Source of the DNA: Mycolicibacter sinensis
GTDB lineage: Bacteria > Actinomycetota > Actinomycetes > Mycobacteriales > Mycobacteriaceae
Direction: 5' to 3'
Assembly (NCBI RefSeq): GCF_001667945.1
Contig: NZ_LZJK01000083.1
Coordinates: 1-64,000, forward strand
Length of the DNA: 64,000 nt
Part shown: piece after piece, positions 8,524 to 17,395 of the stretch
Layout: each line of letters begins with the position of its first letter
How positions within the stretch are numbered: position 1 is the first letter of the stretch
Translations under genes and position numbers: made by a program
The notes under the pieces: model-generated
Database searches by the model: none
Told to the model about the DNA's origin: nothing
What the model saw: the letters and a program-made list of their open reading frames with translations, nothing else

Positions 8524-11500
8524 CTACCGAACGCCGCTGACAGTTCCCGGCTCCGGCACAGCGTGATTTTTGACCGCGCGCAGGATGGCTACGATGCCGC
8601 CCACCTCGTCGTCACCGAACACCTGTTCCGGCCCGCGCGGTGCGTGGTCGGTGTAGGGCGACTCGTAGAGGCGGGACGGCTCCATCAGCCCGTTGTCGGT
8701 CAACTCGTCGATGATGAGGTTGACGAACCGGATCTGCTCGACGGTGAACTTCGTGCCATCCAGGTAGGTGCCAAAGGCCTCGGCCGCGGCCTGCCGATCC
8801 AGCCCCACCAAAGACCGGATGAACAAGCCCAACCCGTGCGCCTCTTCGCCGGCCTGCGTGATGTCGTCGGCTTCGCCCGCACCGCTATCAACCAGCATCT
8901 GCTCCAATGCCTCCAGGTCCGCGGCGGTCAGCTGTTTGTTACGCCGCAGCCGCTGCAGTGCGACGTGGTCCTGATGCGCTTTGAGGTAGGCCGCGGCCTT
9001 GGCCCGGAATCGCGGCAAGTTCGTTCCTGGGGCGATGCCGGGCAGATCGATCACCGTCGACGCCGTCAGCGCATCCTCGAAGTCGGTGTAGATCCGCACC
9101 TTCTTGGTCTTCTCCAAGAACTTCAGCAAGCCGCGCAGCCGGCGTCGCGCGACTTCGAGCATCGGCAATGTGACATCGACCCACCACTGGTCGCCGGCGA
9201 CCTCGTCGAGCAGCTCCTGCTGTGCTGCCACCGACGGGATCGCGGTCTGATTGAGCAGCCCGGATGCGATGTTCTGCACCTGTTCGCGCAGCCGTTCGGC
9301 GCCCAACGTGTCGCCCTCTAGTTGCGCGAGCTGGCGGCGCAGGATGAGCAGGTCGAAACGTTTTGCGTCCTCGTCGGTCTCGGTGGCGCCCGATGGTAGG
9401 CCGGCCAGGTGTTCGGCGACCTCGTCCGCGGCCTCTTGCGTCAGCGCAGTCCATGCCGCCCAGTCGCCATAGCGCTCAACCCATTTGCGGTGCGGACGGA
9501 CCAGGAAGTTCTCCAGGTTCATCCCGACGACGATCCGGTGCAGCGACCAGGCGGCATCGACCCGCAGGCCCCGTTCTGATTCGGTGCCGGCTCCCTCGGC
9601 CGGCTCGGTCCCGTCCGGCGGTACTGCCGCATCCAATGCGGTGATCAAGCCAAGGCGAGTTTCGAAGAGCCGCTGGTTCAGCGACTTCTGCACGGACCCT
9701 TGCGATCCGGGAAGGTCCTGGCTGAAGTATTCGAGGTTGCCGCAGAAGTCGAACACATAGAAGTTCTGTTTGTCTTGTCCCGGCCCGAACAGGTCGGGGC
9801 GCAGCCGGGTGCCGCGGCCGATCATCTGCCAGAACTTCGTTTTGGATCGCACCAGCTTGAAGAACACCAGGTTGACCACGTCGGGCACGTCGATGCCGGT
9901 GTCGAGCATGTCCACCGAGATCGCGATGTGCGGCGCCTTGTCTGGAACCGAGAAGTCGTCGATCAGGGTTTGCGCATACACCGTGCTGTGCGTGATGACG
10001 CGCGCGAAGTGACCAGCGTATTCAGGGTATTGGACGTTGAACCGCGCCTCGATGAACTCAGCGTGGTCCTGATTCTTGGCGAAGATGATGGTCTTGCCCA
10101 GCCGGTCTCCCCCGGCCACCTTGCCGCCCTTGTCCATCAGTTCGGCGAGCACCTTGTCGACGGTGTCCTCGTTGAACAGGAACTTGTTGAGCTCCTCCGA
10201 CGTCACCGCGTCCGGGACCACGCCATCATCGCCCCAGTCCAGAGCGTCCCACTCGTCTTTCTCTTCTTCGCTCAAGTCGGCGTAGCGAATGCCCTGCTGC
10301 AGGAATTGGGTGCCGACCGATACCCCTACCGGGGGAACCAGGAAGCCTTCCGCGACAGCGTCTTCGAGGCTGTAGGCGTCGGTGGGAACACCGTCTTCGA
10401 GGTGAAAGAGCCGGTAGGTGTTGTGGTCGACCTCATCCTTGGGTGTCGCGGTCAGCCCTACCAGCAGGGAGTCGAACCAGTCGAAGATCGCCCGGTACTT
10501 CTGATACACCGAACGGTGCGCTTCGTCGATGACGACCAGGTCGAAATATCCGGGCCCGAAGGTGCGCAGCCCGGCTTCGGTATCGTTGATCAGGTTCATC
10601 ATCGTCGGGTAGGTGCAGACGTAAACCCTACCATCGGTGATCTTTTCGGTCACCAGGTTGACGGTGGTCGCCGCTGGAAGATGCTTCTTGAACGCGTTGG
10701 CGGCCTGGGTGACCAGCGCGGTGCGGTCGGCCAAGAACAGCACTCGCTTGACCCAGCCGGCCTTCATCAGCTGATCGACCAGGGCGATGACGGTGCGGGT
10801 CTTGCCGGACCCGGTCGCCATCACCAGCAGGGCCTCTCGCCGTTTGTCGGCGAAGTCCTTGTCCACCGCCCGGATTGCGCGGTGCTGGTAGTGGCGTTCG
10901 ACGATCTCGGTGTCGATCGTCGCATCAGCCAGGGGCTGTCGGGCATGGCGGCGATGAATCGCCAGTTCCAGTTCGTCACGGGTGTAGAAGCCCTGGACGT
11001 GCCGGGGCGGGTAGCCGGCCGCGTCGTCCCAGATCCAGTGTTCGTAGCCGTTGGTGTAGAAGATGACGGGGCGACGTCCGGTCATCTTCTCCAGGCAGTC
11101 GGCGTAGAGCTTCGCCTGTTGCTGCCCGATCTCGGGACTTTTGCTGGTGCGCTTGGCCTCGACCACGGCCAGCGGTAGCCCGTCGGCGCCCCACAACACG
11201 TAGTCGGCGTAGCCGATGCCGTGGTTGTTGGGCATCCCGGTGACTTCGTACTCACGGTCGCGTGCGTCGGTCAGCGGCCAGCCGGCCTCGCGCAGCAGCA
11301 CGTCGATGAACCGGTCACGGGTCTCATCCTCGGCGTAGTCGCGGTCATCGACTTGAGCGTTCGCGGCCTGGACCTGCTCGATCTGCGCACGCAGGGCGGC
11401 GATCTCGGCGTCCTTGGCCGCGGCCAGCTCGTCTTTCTCGGCCAGCGCCCTGGCGTGCGCGTCGTCCTGGGCTTTGAACTTTGCGGCGAGCCGGGCGACG

Positions 11501-11952
11501 TCTTCTCTGGTCAGCGGTGCGGATCTGGCCGCCAGCGCCGGGTCAAAGACTGCCTTGAGCGGCACGGCCTTCGGGTTGGTGGAGTAATGGAATGCCGCCC
11601 ACACCATCACGTGATGCAGTTCCTTGAGCGCGTCGAGGGCGGCGCGCGGCGGAATTGGGCGCGGGTCGTGCACCGCGGTGTTGCCGAGCCGGCGAATCAA
11701 GTTGAGTTTCTGCGCGATCCCCTGGCCGGCCTTCGCCCGGAAAGCGGTGTCGTTGATCCGGGCCGCGAGGTCGTCCTTGTAGGGGACGGCGAGGTTCATG
11801 ATGTCGTAAAGGAATTCGACCAGTTGTTCGGCGGTGCGCCGGGCGTAGAAGCACGCCGAACGTGGGTCGCTGGTGGCGTAGCTTTCGGCTTTGGCGCAGT
11901 CGGCGTAGATCTCGGGCCAATCAACGACTTTCAGGAAGGCGAAGTTGGTCAC
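8524..11952 (-). CDS. hsdR: Type I restriction endonuclease R subunit (HsdR)
   Basis: This 1142-residue protein is the DNA-translocating and cleaving subunit of a type I RM enzyme. Domains in order: N-terminal DUF4145-like helical region (1-130), coiled coil (about 160-200), PD-(D/E)XK nuclease with Asp250 and Glu265-Ala-Lys267, and a superfamily 2 helicase with Walker A ATGSGKT (379-385), DEAH (476-479) and GLTATP. The helicase C domain has DTGIDVP and QMIGRGTRLRP, and an EcoEI-type C-terminal helical domain follows. All motor and nuclease residues are present, so it should be active. Start is GTG 11952, overlapping the fic stop by 4 bp (GTGA) and preceded by CAGGAGG. Confidence 0.95.
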   Translation of the reverse strand: MTNFAFLKVVDWPEIYADCAKAESYATSDPRSACFYARRTAEQLVEFLYDIMNLAVPYKDDLAARINDTAFRAKAGQGIAQKLNLIRRLGNTAVHDPRPIPPRAALDALKELHHVMVWAAFHYSTNPKAVPLKAVFDPALAARSAPLTREDVARLAAKFKAQDDAHARALAEKDELAAAKDAEIAALRAQIEQVQAANAQVDDRDYAEDETRDRFIDVLLREAGWPLTDARDREYEVTGMPNNHGIGYADYVLWGADGLPLAVVEAKRTSKSPEIGQQQAKLYADCLEKMTGRRPVIFYTNGYEHWIWDDAAGYPPRHVQGFYTRDELELAIHRRHARQPLADATIDTEIVERHYQHRAIRAVDKDFADKRREALLVMATGSGKTRTVIALVDQLMKAGWVKRVLFLADRTALVTQAANAFKKHLPAATTVNLVTEKITDGRVYVCTYPTMMNLINDTEAGLRTFGPGYFDLVVIDEAHRSVYQKYRAIFDWFDSLLVGLTATPKDEVDHNTYRLFHLEDGVPTDAYSLEDAVAEGFLVPPVGVSVGTQFLQQGIRYADLSEEEKDEWDALDWGDDGVVPDAVTSEELNKFLFNEDTVDKVLAELMDKGGKVAGGDRLGKTIIFAKNQDHAEFIEARFNVQYPEYAGHFARVITHSTVYAQTLIDDFSVPDKAPHIAISVDMLDTGIDVPDVVNLVFFKLVRSKTKFWQMIGRGTRLRPDLFGPGQDKQNFYVFDFCGNLEYFSQDLPGSQGSVQKSLNQRLFETRLGLITALDAAVPPDGTEPAEGAGTESERGLRVDAAWSLHRIVVGMNLENFLVRPHRKWVERYGDWAAWTALTQEAADEVAEHLAGLPSGATETDEDAKRFDLLILRRQLAQLEGDTLGAERLREQVQNIASGLLNQTAIPSVAAQQELLDEVAGDQWWVDVTLPMLEVARRRLRGLLKFLEKTKKVRIYTDFEDALTASTVIDLPGIAPGTNLPRFRAKAAAYLKAHQDHVALQRLRRNKQLTAADLEALEQMLVDSGAGEADDITQAGEEAHGLGLFIRSLVGLDRQAAAEAFGTYLDGTKFTVEQIRFVNLIIDELTDNGLMEPSRLYESPYTDHAPRGPEQVFGDDEVGGIVAILRAVKNHAVPEPGTVSGVR

Positions 11953-13292
11953 TGATCCTCCTGCTCGTGGTTTATGGCATCATCGCTGAGCGCGGGCACT
12001 CTGCGCTCGGGTGGTGCGGGTGCCGGCCGGTTGGGCTTACTCATCCGGGTATCGAACCGGGTGCTCGCCATCCGCCGCTCAGCCAGACCGACCAGGTCGA
12101 GCACCTCGTTTGCCAGATAGCCGGTGGTGCCTCTGTCGACGCTCTTTCGCGACAACACGCCCGCCTCCGCAAGTTCATCAAGGGCATCTCGTGCCCGAGG
12201 AAACGAAACATCAAGGAGGCGCTGAACCGTTCGCGCCGTCAGCATCGGCGCTTCCGAGAGCATCCCCAGCAATCTTGACGTGGCCGAGTCGGCGCGGGGC
12301 TCCGGGCGCTTCCCATGGTCGGTACGCCAGCCCGCCAGTCGTTGGCCCCATTCGGCTCGCAGCACCTCGATCTCGCCCGCCAACCGCTCGGCCTGCTCGA
12401 CAGCGACCTCCGCGGCTTCAGCGAAGATCCCCAGCCATGACGCAACACCGGTGACCGCGAGGTCGCTCAGTGGATCACCGATGTAGCGGAATGCCGCCAG
12501 TCCATCGATGTAGCGGTCGCGCAACGTGGCAAGCACCAGGCTCACCGGCAGGATCGCCCTCGACGACAGCCCCCGCCGTGCCAGCACGGTGTGAATGAGT
12601 GCGCGACCGACCCGGCCGTTGCCGTCGACGAACGGGTGGATCGTCTCGAACTGGGCGTGCACCAGGCCCGCCTGAATCAGCGGACCATGTGCCGAGCCGT
12701 TGAGGTAGGTGACCAGGTCATCCATGAGATCGGAGACGCGGTCGGCAGGTGGTGGCACGAAGGCCGATTCGAGCGGATTCCAGTTCGACCCGCCGATCCA
12801 GTTCTGCACTTCGCGCAGTCCACGGTGTTTCTCGTCCGGCAACAGGCGGGCATGCAGCGCGACGATGTCTTCGACCGTCATCGCGGGAGCCTGAACAAGT
12901 CCGAGTGCCGCCTGTCGGAGCACCGTGATGTTGTTGGCCACCAGACCGGCCTGAGCGCTGAATCCGCGGATCCGTTCGTCCTGGGCCAGCTCGGCAATCG
13001 CAACCTGCTGAGGCGAGGGCGCGATGCCCTCGATCATCGAACTGGCGATCGCCTCCGACCTGAGCAGGAACCGGGAGATGCCTTCCAGGCTCCTCGCATT
13101 CGGCCCCGCGGCCAGGCGCAGGATCTTCCGTTCCACGGATGCGGCGAAGATCGCCAGCTCGGCGGGGATCAGGACCGGGCGATCACACAACCGGTCCGGA
13201 ACGTAAGCGGCGTACGGTCCGCCGCGCCGGTCGCGCGATACCAGGCCACGCCCGTGTGTGGGCTCCCAGTACAGCTCCCGAAGTTCCGCCAT
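11949..13292 (-). CDS. Fic-domain protein with C-terminal winged helix, inside the RM operon
   Basis: The 447-residue protein has an N-terminal Fic_N region, a complete Fic core HPFVDGNGRVGR (219-230, catalytic His219) and the autoinhibitory S-x3-E-G motif (Ser84 to Gly89). A C-terminal winged-helix-like domain spans about 345-400. Fic proteins usually transfer AMP to hydroxyl groups of protein targets and are restrained by the Glu of the inhibitory helix, here Glu88. The helix being N-terminal to the core makes this a class II type enzyme. The stop overlaps the hsdR start, so the two are translationally coupled. The HTH suggests DNA binding or autoregulation. The target is unknown; modulation of the neighbouring RM enzyme or a toxin-like role are inferences. 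Confidence 0.9.
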   Translation of the reverse strand: MAELRELYWEPTHGRGLVSRDRRGGPYAAYVPDRLCDRPVLIPAELAIFAASVERKILRLAAGPNARSLEGISRFLLRSEAIASSMIEGIAPSPQQVAIAELAQDERIRGFSAQAGLVANNITVLRQAALGLVQAPAMTVEDIVALHARLLPDEKHRGLREVQNWIGGSNWNPLESAFVPPPADRVSDLMDDLVTYLNGSAHGPLIQAGLVHAQFETIHPFVDGNGRVGRALIHTVLARRGLSSRAILPVSLVLATLRDRYIDGLAAFRYIGDPLSDLAVTGVASWLGIFAEAAEVAVEQAERLAGEIEVLRAEWGQRLAGWRTDHGKRPEPRADSATSRLLGMLSEAPMLTARTVQRLLDVSFPRARDALDELAEAGVLSRKSVDRGTTGYLANEVLDLVGLAERRMASTRFDTRMSKPNRPAPAPPERRVPALSDDAINHEQEDQ

Positions 13293-13336
13293 CGCCCTAT
13301 CTGTTCACTACATGCCCTTTGATTAACCCTTGTGCA

Positions 13337-13373
13337 ATTAAACGTTAATAGCGTGTCCGGCGATGTACGTTTA
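13337..13373 (-). promoter_or_regulatory. Candidate internal promoter and operator before fic-hsdR
   Basis: The 104-bp gap between the exonuclease and fic is AT-rich. On the minus strand it holds a weak -35 (TAAACG, 13373-13368), a 17-bp spacer and a -10 (TATTAA, 13350-13345). An inverted repeat ATTAA-ACG-TTAAT (13337-13349) overlaps the -10, the position expected of a repressor site. The winged-helix domain of the Fic protein is a possible ligand, but that is inference. Confidence 0.38.
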
Positions 13374-13396
13374 CGCACATTGCGACCGCCTGACGC

Positions 13397-14623
13397 TCAT
13401 GTCGTGGCCATATCCGCTCTGTACTGCGCAAACATCCGCTCAAACGCTTCCTCGCCAACCACCGGAATCCCGTAAGCGCGCGCCTTGGCCGCCTTGCCAC
13501 TCAGCGAGTCGGGGTCAGCGGCGACCACCAGCCGAGTGGACTTGGTGACCCCGCCGCTCGTCAGGCCGGCCGCGACGATTGCCGCGATCCACTCCTCGCG
13601 GCTGCGGTTCATCTCCCCGGTGAACACCACCCGATCTCCGGCCCGGAGGGCGAACCGGGACCCCGTCGCCTCGATCGAGTGACCCGCTGCCCACTCCAGG
13701 GCTTCGTCGACGTCGTGCGCAGTGAGGCCGACCGCAGCCGCTACAGACGTGAGGTCGTCGCGCTCCACCGCGGTGACGACCCCGTCGGCCAACGCCTCCC
13801 GGGCGATGCTGCGCAGGTAATCGCGGTGCAGCCGCTCCAGGGTGGCTCGGCTCAGGCCCGCCGCAGCGGCGGTATCGACGAGCTGCCTGGCCTCGGTGCG
13901 CGAGACCTCGCGGTCCAACAGGGCGCTTTCCAGCACCAGCAGGTAGGCGGCTTCGTCTTCGGGATATCCGGGAATCCAGGAGGCTTGCAGTACCGTGCGC
14001 AACCACTCGTGCGGATCCGTACTGGCCTGCCCACGCGGTACCGCGGCAACGTGCCGTGCCGGCGCCGACGGCGCGGGCCAGGTGTAGGCGGCGCAGCGCT
14101 TGATGTCGTCGTGCCAGTCGACGCTGTCACAACAGGACGCCATCAGCCGAGCCATCAGCTGCGCGGTGGCGCGGGCATCGCAGAGCGCCGAATGCGCGTC
14201 GGGCAGGGCGATTCCGAATGCCTCGCAGCAGTGCGCGAGCTTGGCAGCGCCAAGGATCCGGCCCGCCCATTTCATCGAGCACAGCGCTGCCGGGCGGTCG
14301 ACGATGGTGTAGTTGGCCCGTCGCAGTTCGCACAGCAGGAAGCGCATGTCGAAGGTGGCGTTGTGCGCGACGACCGTGCGACCGCTGAGCATGTCGAGGA
14401 CGTGGCCGCTGATGTCGCCGAACTCGGGCGCGTCCAACAGATCTCCGGCGGTGATCCCGTGGATGTGCGAGGCACCTATGTCGCGACGCGGATTGATCAG
14501 GGTCGTCCACTCGTCCTCGATCGCGCCATGGTCGTCGGTGAGCACTATCCCGACCTCGACGACGCGGTCGGCGCGCTCCGGAACGAACCCTGTTGTCTCG
14601 AAATCGATTACCGCGAAGGCCAT
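13397..14623 (-). CDS. DnaQ-type 3'-5' exonuclease fused to a BRCT domain
   Basis: The 408-residue protein begins with a DEDDh exonuclease: ExoI DFETTG (7-12), ExoII HNATFD (about 88-93) and ExoIII with His and Asp in DAHSALCDARATA. A helical middle region (about 205-315, resembling TerB-like or tandem helical bundles) follows, then a C-terminal BRCT domain (about 325-400, DRVVFTGEM ... GGVTKSTRLVV), like that of NAD-dependent DNA ligases. The active-site acids are all present. The start ATG shares one base with the hsdS stop (TGATG), so it is translated with the RM genes. It is not a standard type I RM component. A role in processing cut or modified DNA is a plausible inference. Confidence 0.88.
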   Translation of the reverse strand: MAFAVIDFETTGFVPERADRVVEVGIVLTDDHGAIEDEWTTLINPRRDIGASHIHGITAGDLLDAPEFGDISGHVLDMLSGRTVVAHNATFDMRFLLCELRRANYTIVDRPAALCSMKWAGRILGAAKLAHCCEAFGIALPDAHSALCDARATAQLMARLMASCCDSVDWHDDIKRCAAYTWPAPSAPARHVAAVPRGQASTDPHEWLRTVLQASWIPGYPEDEAAYLLVLESALLDREVSRTEARQLVDTAAAAGLSRATLERLHRDYLRSIAREALADGVVTAVERDDLTSVAAAVGLTAHDVDEALEWAAGHSIEATGSRFALRAGDRVVFTGEMNRSREEWIAAIVAAGLTSGGVTKSTRLVVAADPDSLSGKAAKARAYGIPVVGEEAFERMFAQYRADMATT

Positions 14624-15792
14624 CAGAGTTCCCCTCGGAAAGCGCGGGATTGCAGGGAGGCGAAGAGGGTGTCGGCAGACGAAGCCGCGTACTCACACGA
14701 GGCGCGCCGTTTCGCCAGCGCGGCCAATGTCGTGCGGAACTGCCGCTGCAGTTGATTCGGCGGCAACGGCAGCGGAAGCGAGCGCAAACTAGGCCCACTG
14801 AAGTTCTGCTGCGCGGACTGATGGGATCCGGAAACGATGATTGATTGGGTGCTGCGCGATCGGAGCACTGCGGCAACGTACTCCGGCTCAACGCCATCTT
14901 TAAGCTTAAGCCGGATGAAATAGGCGCCGGCTATGCACGGTGGATCTTGCCCTGTGATGAGGGCGAGTTTTCCTACGGTCGCCCCCGTACGCGCGAAAAC
15001 GATGTCGCCCGGATTCAAACAGAACTTGCGGAAATCGTCGTCGCTGACGTCCATCTTTGGCATCGAATCGAACTTGAGTCGTCCAGCCTGATCTAGATCA
15101 GTGATCCGAACGATCCTGACACCTTCAGCTGAATAGGACTCGTTGTAGAACCGCGGGCCATACTGCATCGAGGAAATCTGATCCCCGAGCCTATACATTT
15201 TCCACTGCTTGGGATTCCGGACGGGGTCGCCGAACATGTCAAGGAAGACTGACTGCGCGAGTTCGTGGAGATGGGCGATGACCTGACGACGCTTGGCGCG
15301 TAGCGCATCAGCCTGGTCGAGGATCGCGGCGATGCGGCGCTGTTCGTCCAGCGGCGGGACGGGAATACGAAGTTCCGCAAGATAGCTCGCAGGAACTCGG
15401 CGTTGGCCCGCACTGCCAGTCATCCGCAACTCGCCTTGCGCGCGAACCCAGTCTTGCCTCAAAAAATTCAGCAAATACCGATCGTACAGACATTTCCCAG
15501 GTCGGACGATATGGAACTCGGTAGAACCGACGCCGACCTTGTGCAGCAGCCGGGCCTGGCCGATCTTGCCGTTCTCGAAACATGGTGTGATTTTGGCGAC
15601 GAGAAGATCGCCATCTCGAAAGACAGTGTAGCCCTTACTAACTTCCGAAAATCTTCGCGTCGTTCCAGGTTCCGTTGCACCCGTTGTCGCGCCGAGCTGC
15701 GCCATACCAACAAACGAGACTTCCTCGGCAGCCGGAATGACTGTCGCTCGGGGGTTAATCTCTGCCACCTCCCCCAGCGCCACCATCCTCAC
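14623..15792 (-). CDS. hsdS: Type I RM specificity subunit (HsdS)
   Basis: The 389-residue protein has two target-recognition domains separated by the central conserved helix (LDEQRRIAAILDQADALRAK, about 160-180) and ends in the second conserved helix. It sets the two halves of the asymmetric DNA target and the spacing between them, and docks with HsdM. Its stop overlaps the exonuclease start by 1 bp and its start overlaps the hsdM stop by 4 bp. Base composition falls to about 47-53 % GC in sampled 60-bp lines (15481-15540, 15601-15660), clearly below the roughly 65-78 % of neighbouring genes. This fits horizontally shuffled recognition domains. The recognition sequence cannot be read from the protein. 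Confidence 0.95.
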   Translation of the reverse strand: MRMVALGEVAEINPRATVIPAAEEVSFVGMAQLGATTGATEPGTTRRFSEVSKGYTVFRDGDLLVAKITPCFENGKIGQARLLHKVGVGSTEFHIVRPGKCLYDRYLLNFLRQDWVRAQGELRMTGSAGQRRVPASYLAELRIPVPPLDEQRRIAAILDQADALRAKRRQVIAHLHELAQSVFLDMFGDPVRNPKQWKMYRLGDQISSMQYGPRFYNESYSAEGVRIVRITDLDQAGRLKFDSMPKMDVSDDDFRKFCLNPGDIVFARTGATVGKLALITGQDPPCIAGAYFIRLKLKDGVEPEYVAAVLRSRSTQSIIVSGSHQSAQQNFSGPSLRSLPLPLPPNQLQRQFRTTLAALAKRRASCEYAASSADTLFASLQSRAFRGEL

Positions 15793-17246
15793 GACAGCAT
15801 CGCCTTCAACTCCGCCAGCCCCGTCGAAATCTCCCCCTCCAACTTCTCGATTTCGGCGATGATCTCCAACGGCGGCCGGTGCTCGACCTCGTCGTGCACG
15901 ATCTCCTTGTACCGGTTCAGCGACAGGTCATAGCCCTGGGCGACGATGTCGTCCTTGGGCACGCCGAAGGACTGCTCGGTTCGGCCCCGCTCACGTTCGG
16001 AACCGTCTCGCAGCGCCCACCGCGCCACCACATCCGGCAGGTCGTTTGCCTCCACCGGATTGCGCTTGTCATCAAGCGAGAACCCGTCGGCCTGCACGTC
16101 GTAGAACCACACATGGTCCGTGCCACCCGAATTGGTCTTGGTGAACAGCAGGATCGCCGTCGACACCCCGGCGTACGGGCGGAACACCCCCGACGGCAGC
16201 TTCACCACCCCGTCGAGCTTCTGCTCCTCCACCAGCACCCTACGAAGTTCCTTGTGCGCCTTCGATGATCCGAACAGCACACCGTCGGGCACGATCACCG
16301 CTGCCCGACCACCCGGCTTCAGCAGCTTCAAAAACAACGCCAGAAACAGCAGCTCAGTCTTCTTGGTCTTGACCACGCGCTGCAGATCTTTGGACGTCGA
16401 CTCGTAATCGAGCGAACCCGCGAACGGCGGGTTGGCCAGGATCAGCGTGTACTTCTCGGCATCCTCGCTGGCGCCCTCAGACAGCGAGTCGCGGTACCGG
16501 ATGTCCGGCGATTCCACCCCGTGCAGCAGCATGTTCATGCTGCCGATGCGCAGCATGGTGGCATCGAAGTCGTAGCCGTGGAACATGCTGGCGTGGAAGT
16601 GTTGGCGCTGCTCGGCGTTCGTCAATACGCCAGGGTGCTGATCACGGACGTACTCAGACGCTGCCACCAGGAATCCGGCTGTGCCACAGGCCGGGTCGCA
16701 GATCTCATCGCCCGGCCGCGGTGCCGTCATCGCCACCATCGCCTTGATGATGTGCCGCGGCGTACGGAACTGCCCGTTGACGCCGGCGGAGGCGATCTTG
16801 GACAGCAGGTACTCGTACAGGTCGCCGTTGGTGTCGCGGTCATCCATCGGGATGTCGTCGAGCAGGTCCACCACTCGCGACAGCAACTGGGGGGTGGGGA
16901 TGGTGAACCGCGCGTCGCGCATGTGCTCCGAATACGTCGACCCGTCACCGCCCAGGCCGCGCAGGAACGGGAAGACCTCGTCGGCGACGATCTTGTGCAT
17001 CAGCGTCGGGTCTTCATGCTTGAGCTTGGACCACCGCAGATGCTGCTGGCTCGCGCCGAACAAGATGCCGTCGCCAGCGCCGGTGAGGCGGGCCTTGTTC
17101 TCGGCGAGCGTGTTCAGATCATCGAGCCGGCGGATGAACAGCAGATAGGTGATCTGCTCGATGACCTCCAGCGGGTTGGAGATGCCGCCGGACCAGAACG
17201 CGTCCCAGACCCGGTCGATCTTGCCCTTGAGCTCACCGGTTATCAC
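15789..17246 (-). CDS. hsdM: Type I RM N6-adenine DNA methyltransferase (HsdM)
   Basis: The 485-residue protein has the HsdM N-terminal helical domain (WDAFWSGGISNPLEVIEQI, about 14-32) and a SAM-dependent methyltransferase domain with motif I DPACGTAGF (184-192) and the catalytic N6-adenine motif NPPF (272-275). With HsdS it forms the modification enzyme and with HsdR the restriction complex. I prefer GTG 17246 because AGGTGGG stands at proper spacing upstream and the homologous N-terminus begins there. GTG 17255 is an alternative, and longer in-frame extensions look non-coding. A candidate promoter lies 40-70 bp upstream. It is the first gene of the hsdM-hsdS-exo-fic-hsdR unit. Confidence 0.94.
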   Translation of the reverse strand: MITGELKGKIDRVWDAFWSGGISNPLEVIEQITYLLFIRRLDDLNTLAENKARLTGAGDGILFGASQQHLRWSKLKHEDPTLMHKIVADEVFPFLRGLGGDGSTYSEHMRDARFTIPTPQLLSRVVDLLDDIPMDDRDTNGDLYEYLLSKIASAGVNGQFRTPRHIIKAMVAMTAPRPGDEICDPACGTAGFLVAASEYVRDQHPGVLTNAEQRQHFHASMFHGYDFDATMLRIGSMNMLLHGVESPDIRYRDSLSEGASEDAEKYTLILANPPFAGSLDYESTSKDLQRVVKTKKTELLFLALFLKLLKPGGRAAVIVPDGVLFGSSKAHKELRRVLVEEQKLDGVVKLPSGVFRPYAGVSTAILLFTKTNSGGTDHVWFYDVQADGFSLDDKRNPVEANDLPDVVARWALRDGSERERGRTEQSFGVPKDDIVAQGYDLSLNRYKEIVHDEVEHRPPLEIIAEIEKLEGEISTGLAELKAMLS

Positions 17247-17288
17247 TGCACCCACCTGTCTGCGGCCGTCGGAGATTGAACAGCACTG

Positions 17289-17317
17289 TATATAGGGCGC
17301 TACCGACAGCGTTGGAA
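17289..17317 (-). promoter_or_regulatory. Candidate SigA-type promoter of the RM operon
   Basis: On the minus strand TTCCAA (17317-17312), a 17-bp spacer and TATATA (17294-17289) lie about 43 bp before the preferred hsdM start. The -10 matches consensus at 5 of 6 bases, the -35 at about 3 of 6. The -10 is one of the most AT-rich spots in this area. Confidence 0.42.
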
Positions 17318-17395
17318 CCCGGAGCCTTCGCTGCGCAAGGACATGGTCACCGGCTCGATGCGGCCCTACAAGCTCCCGCGCGCCAACGTCGGCGG

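Noticed and set aside
6230..8566. 778-codon plus-strand frame opposite tex
   Set aside because: Very long but composed of His/Arg/Gly/Val as expected of an antisense shadow, and tex on the other strand has all its domains.
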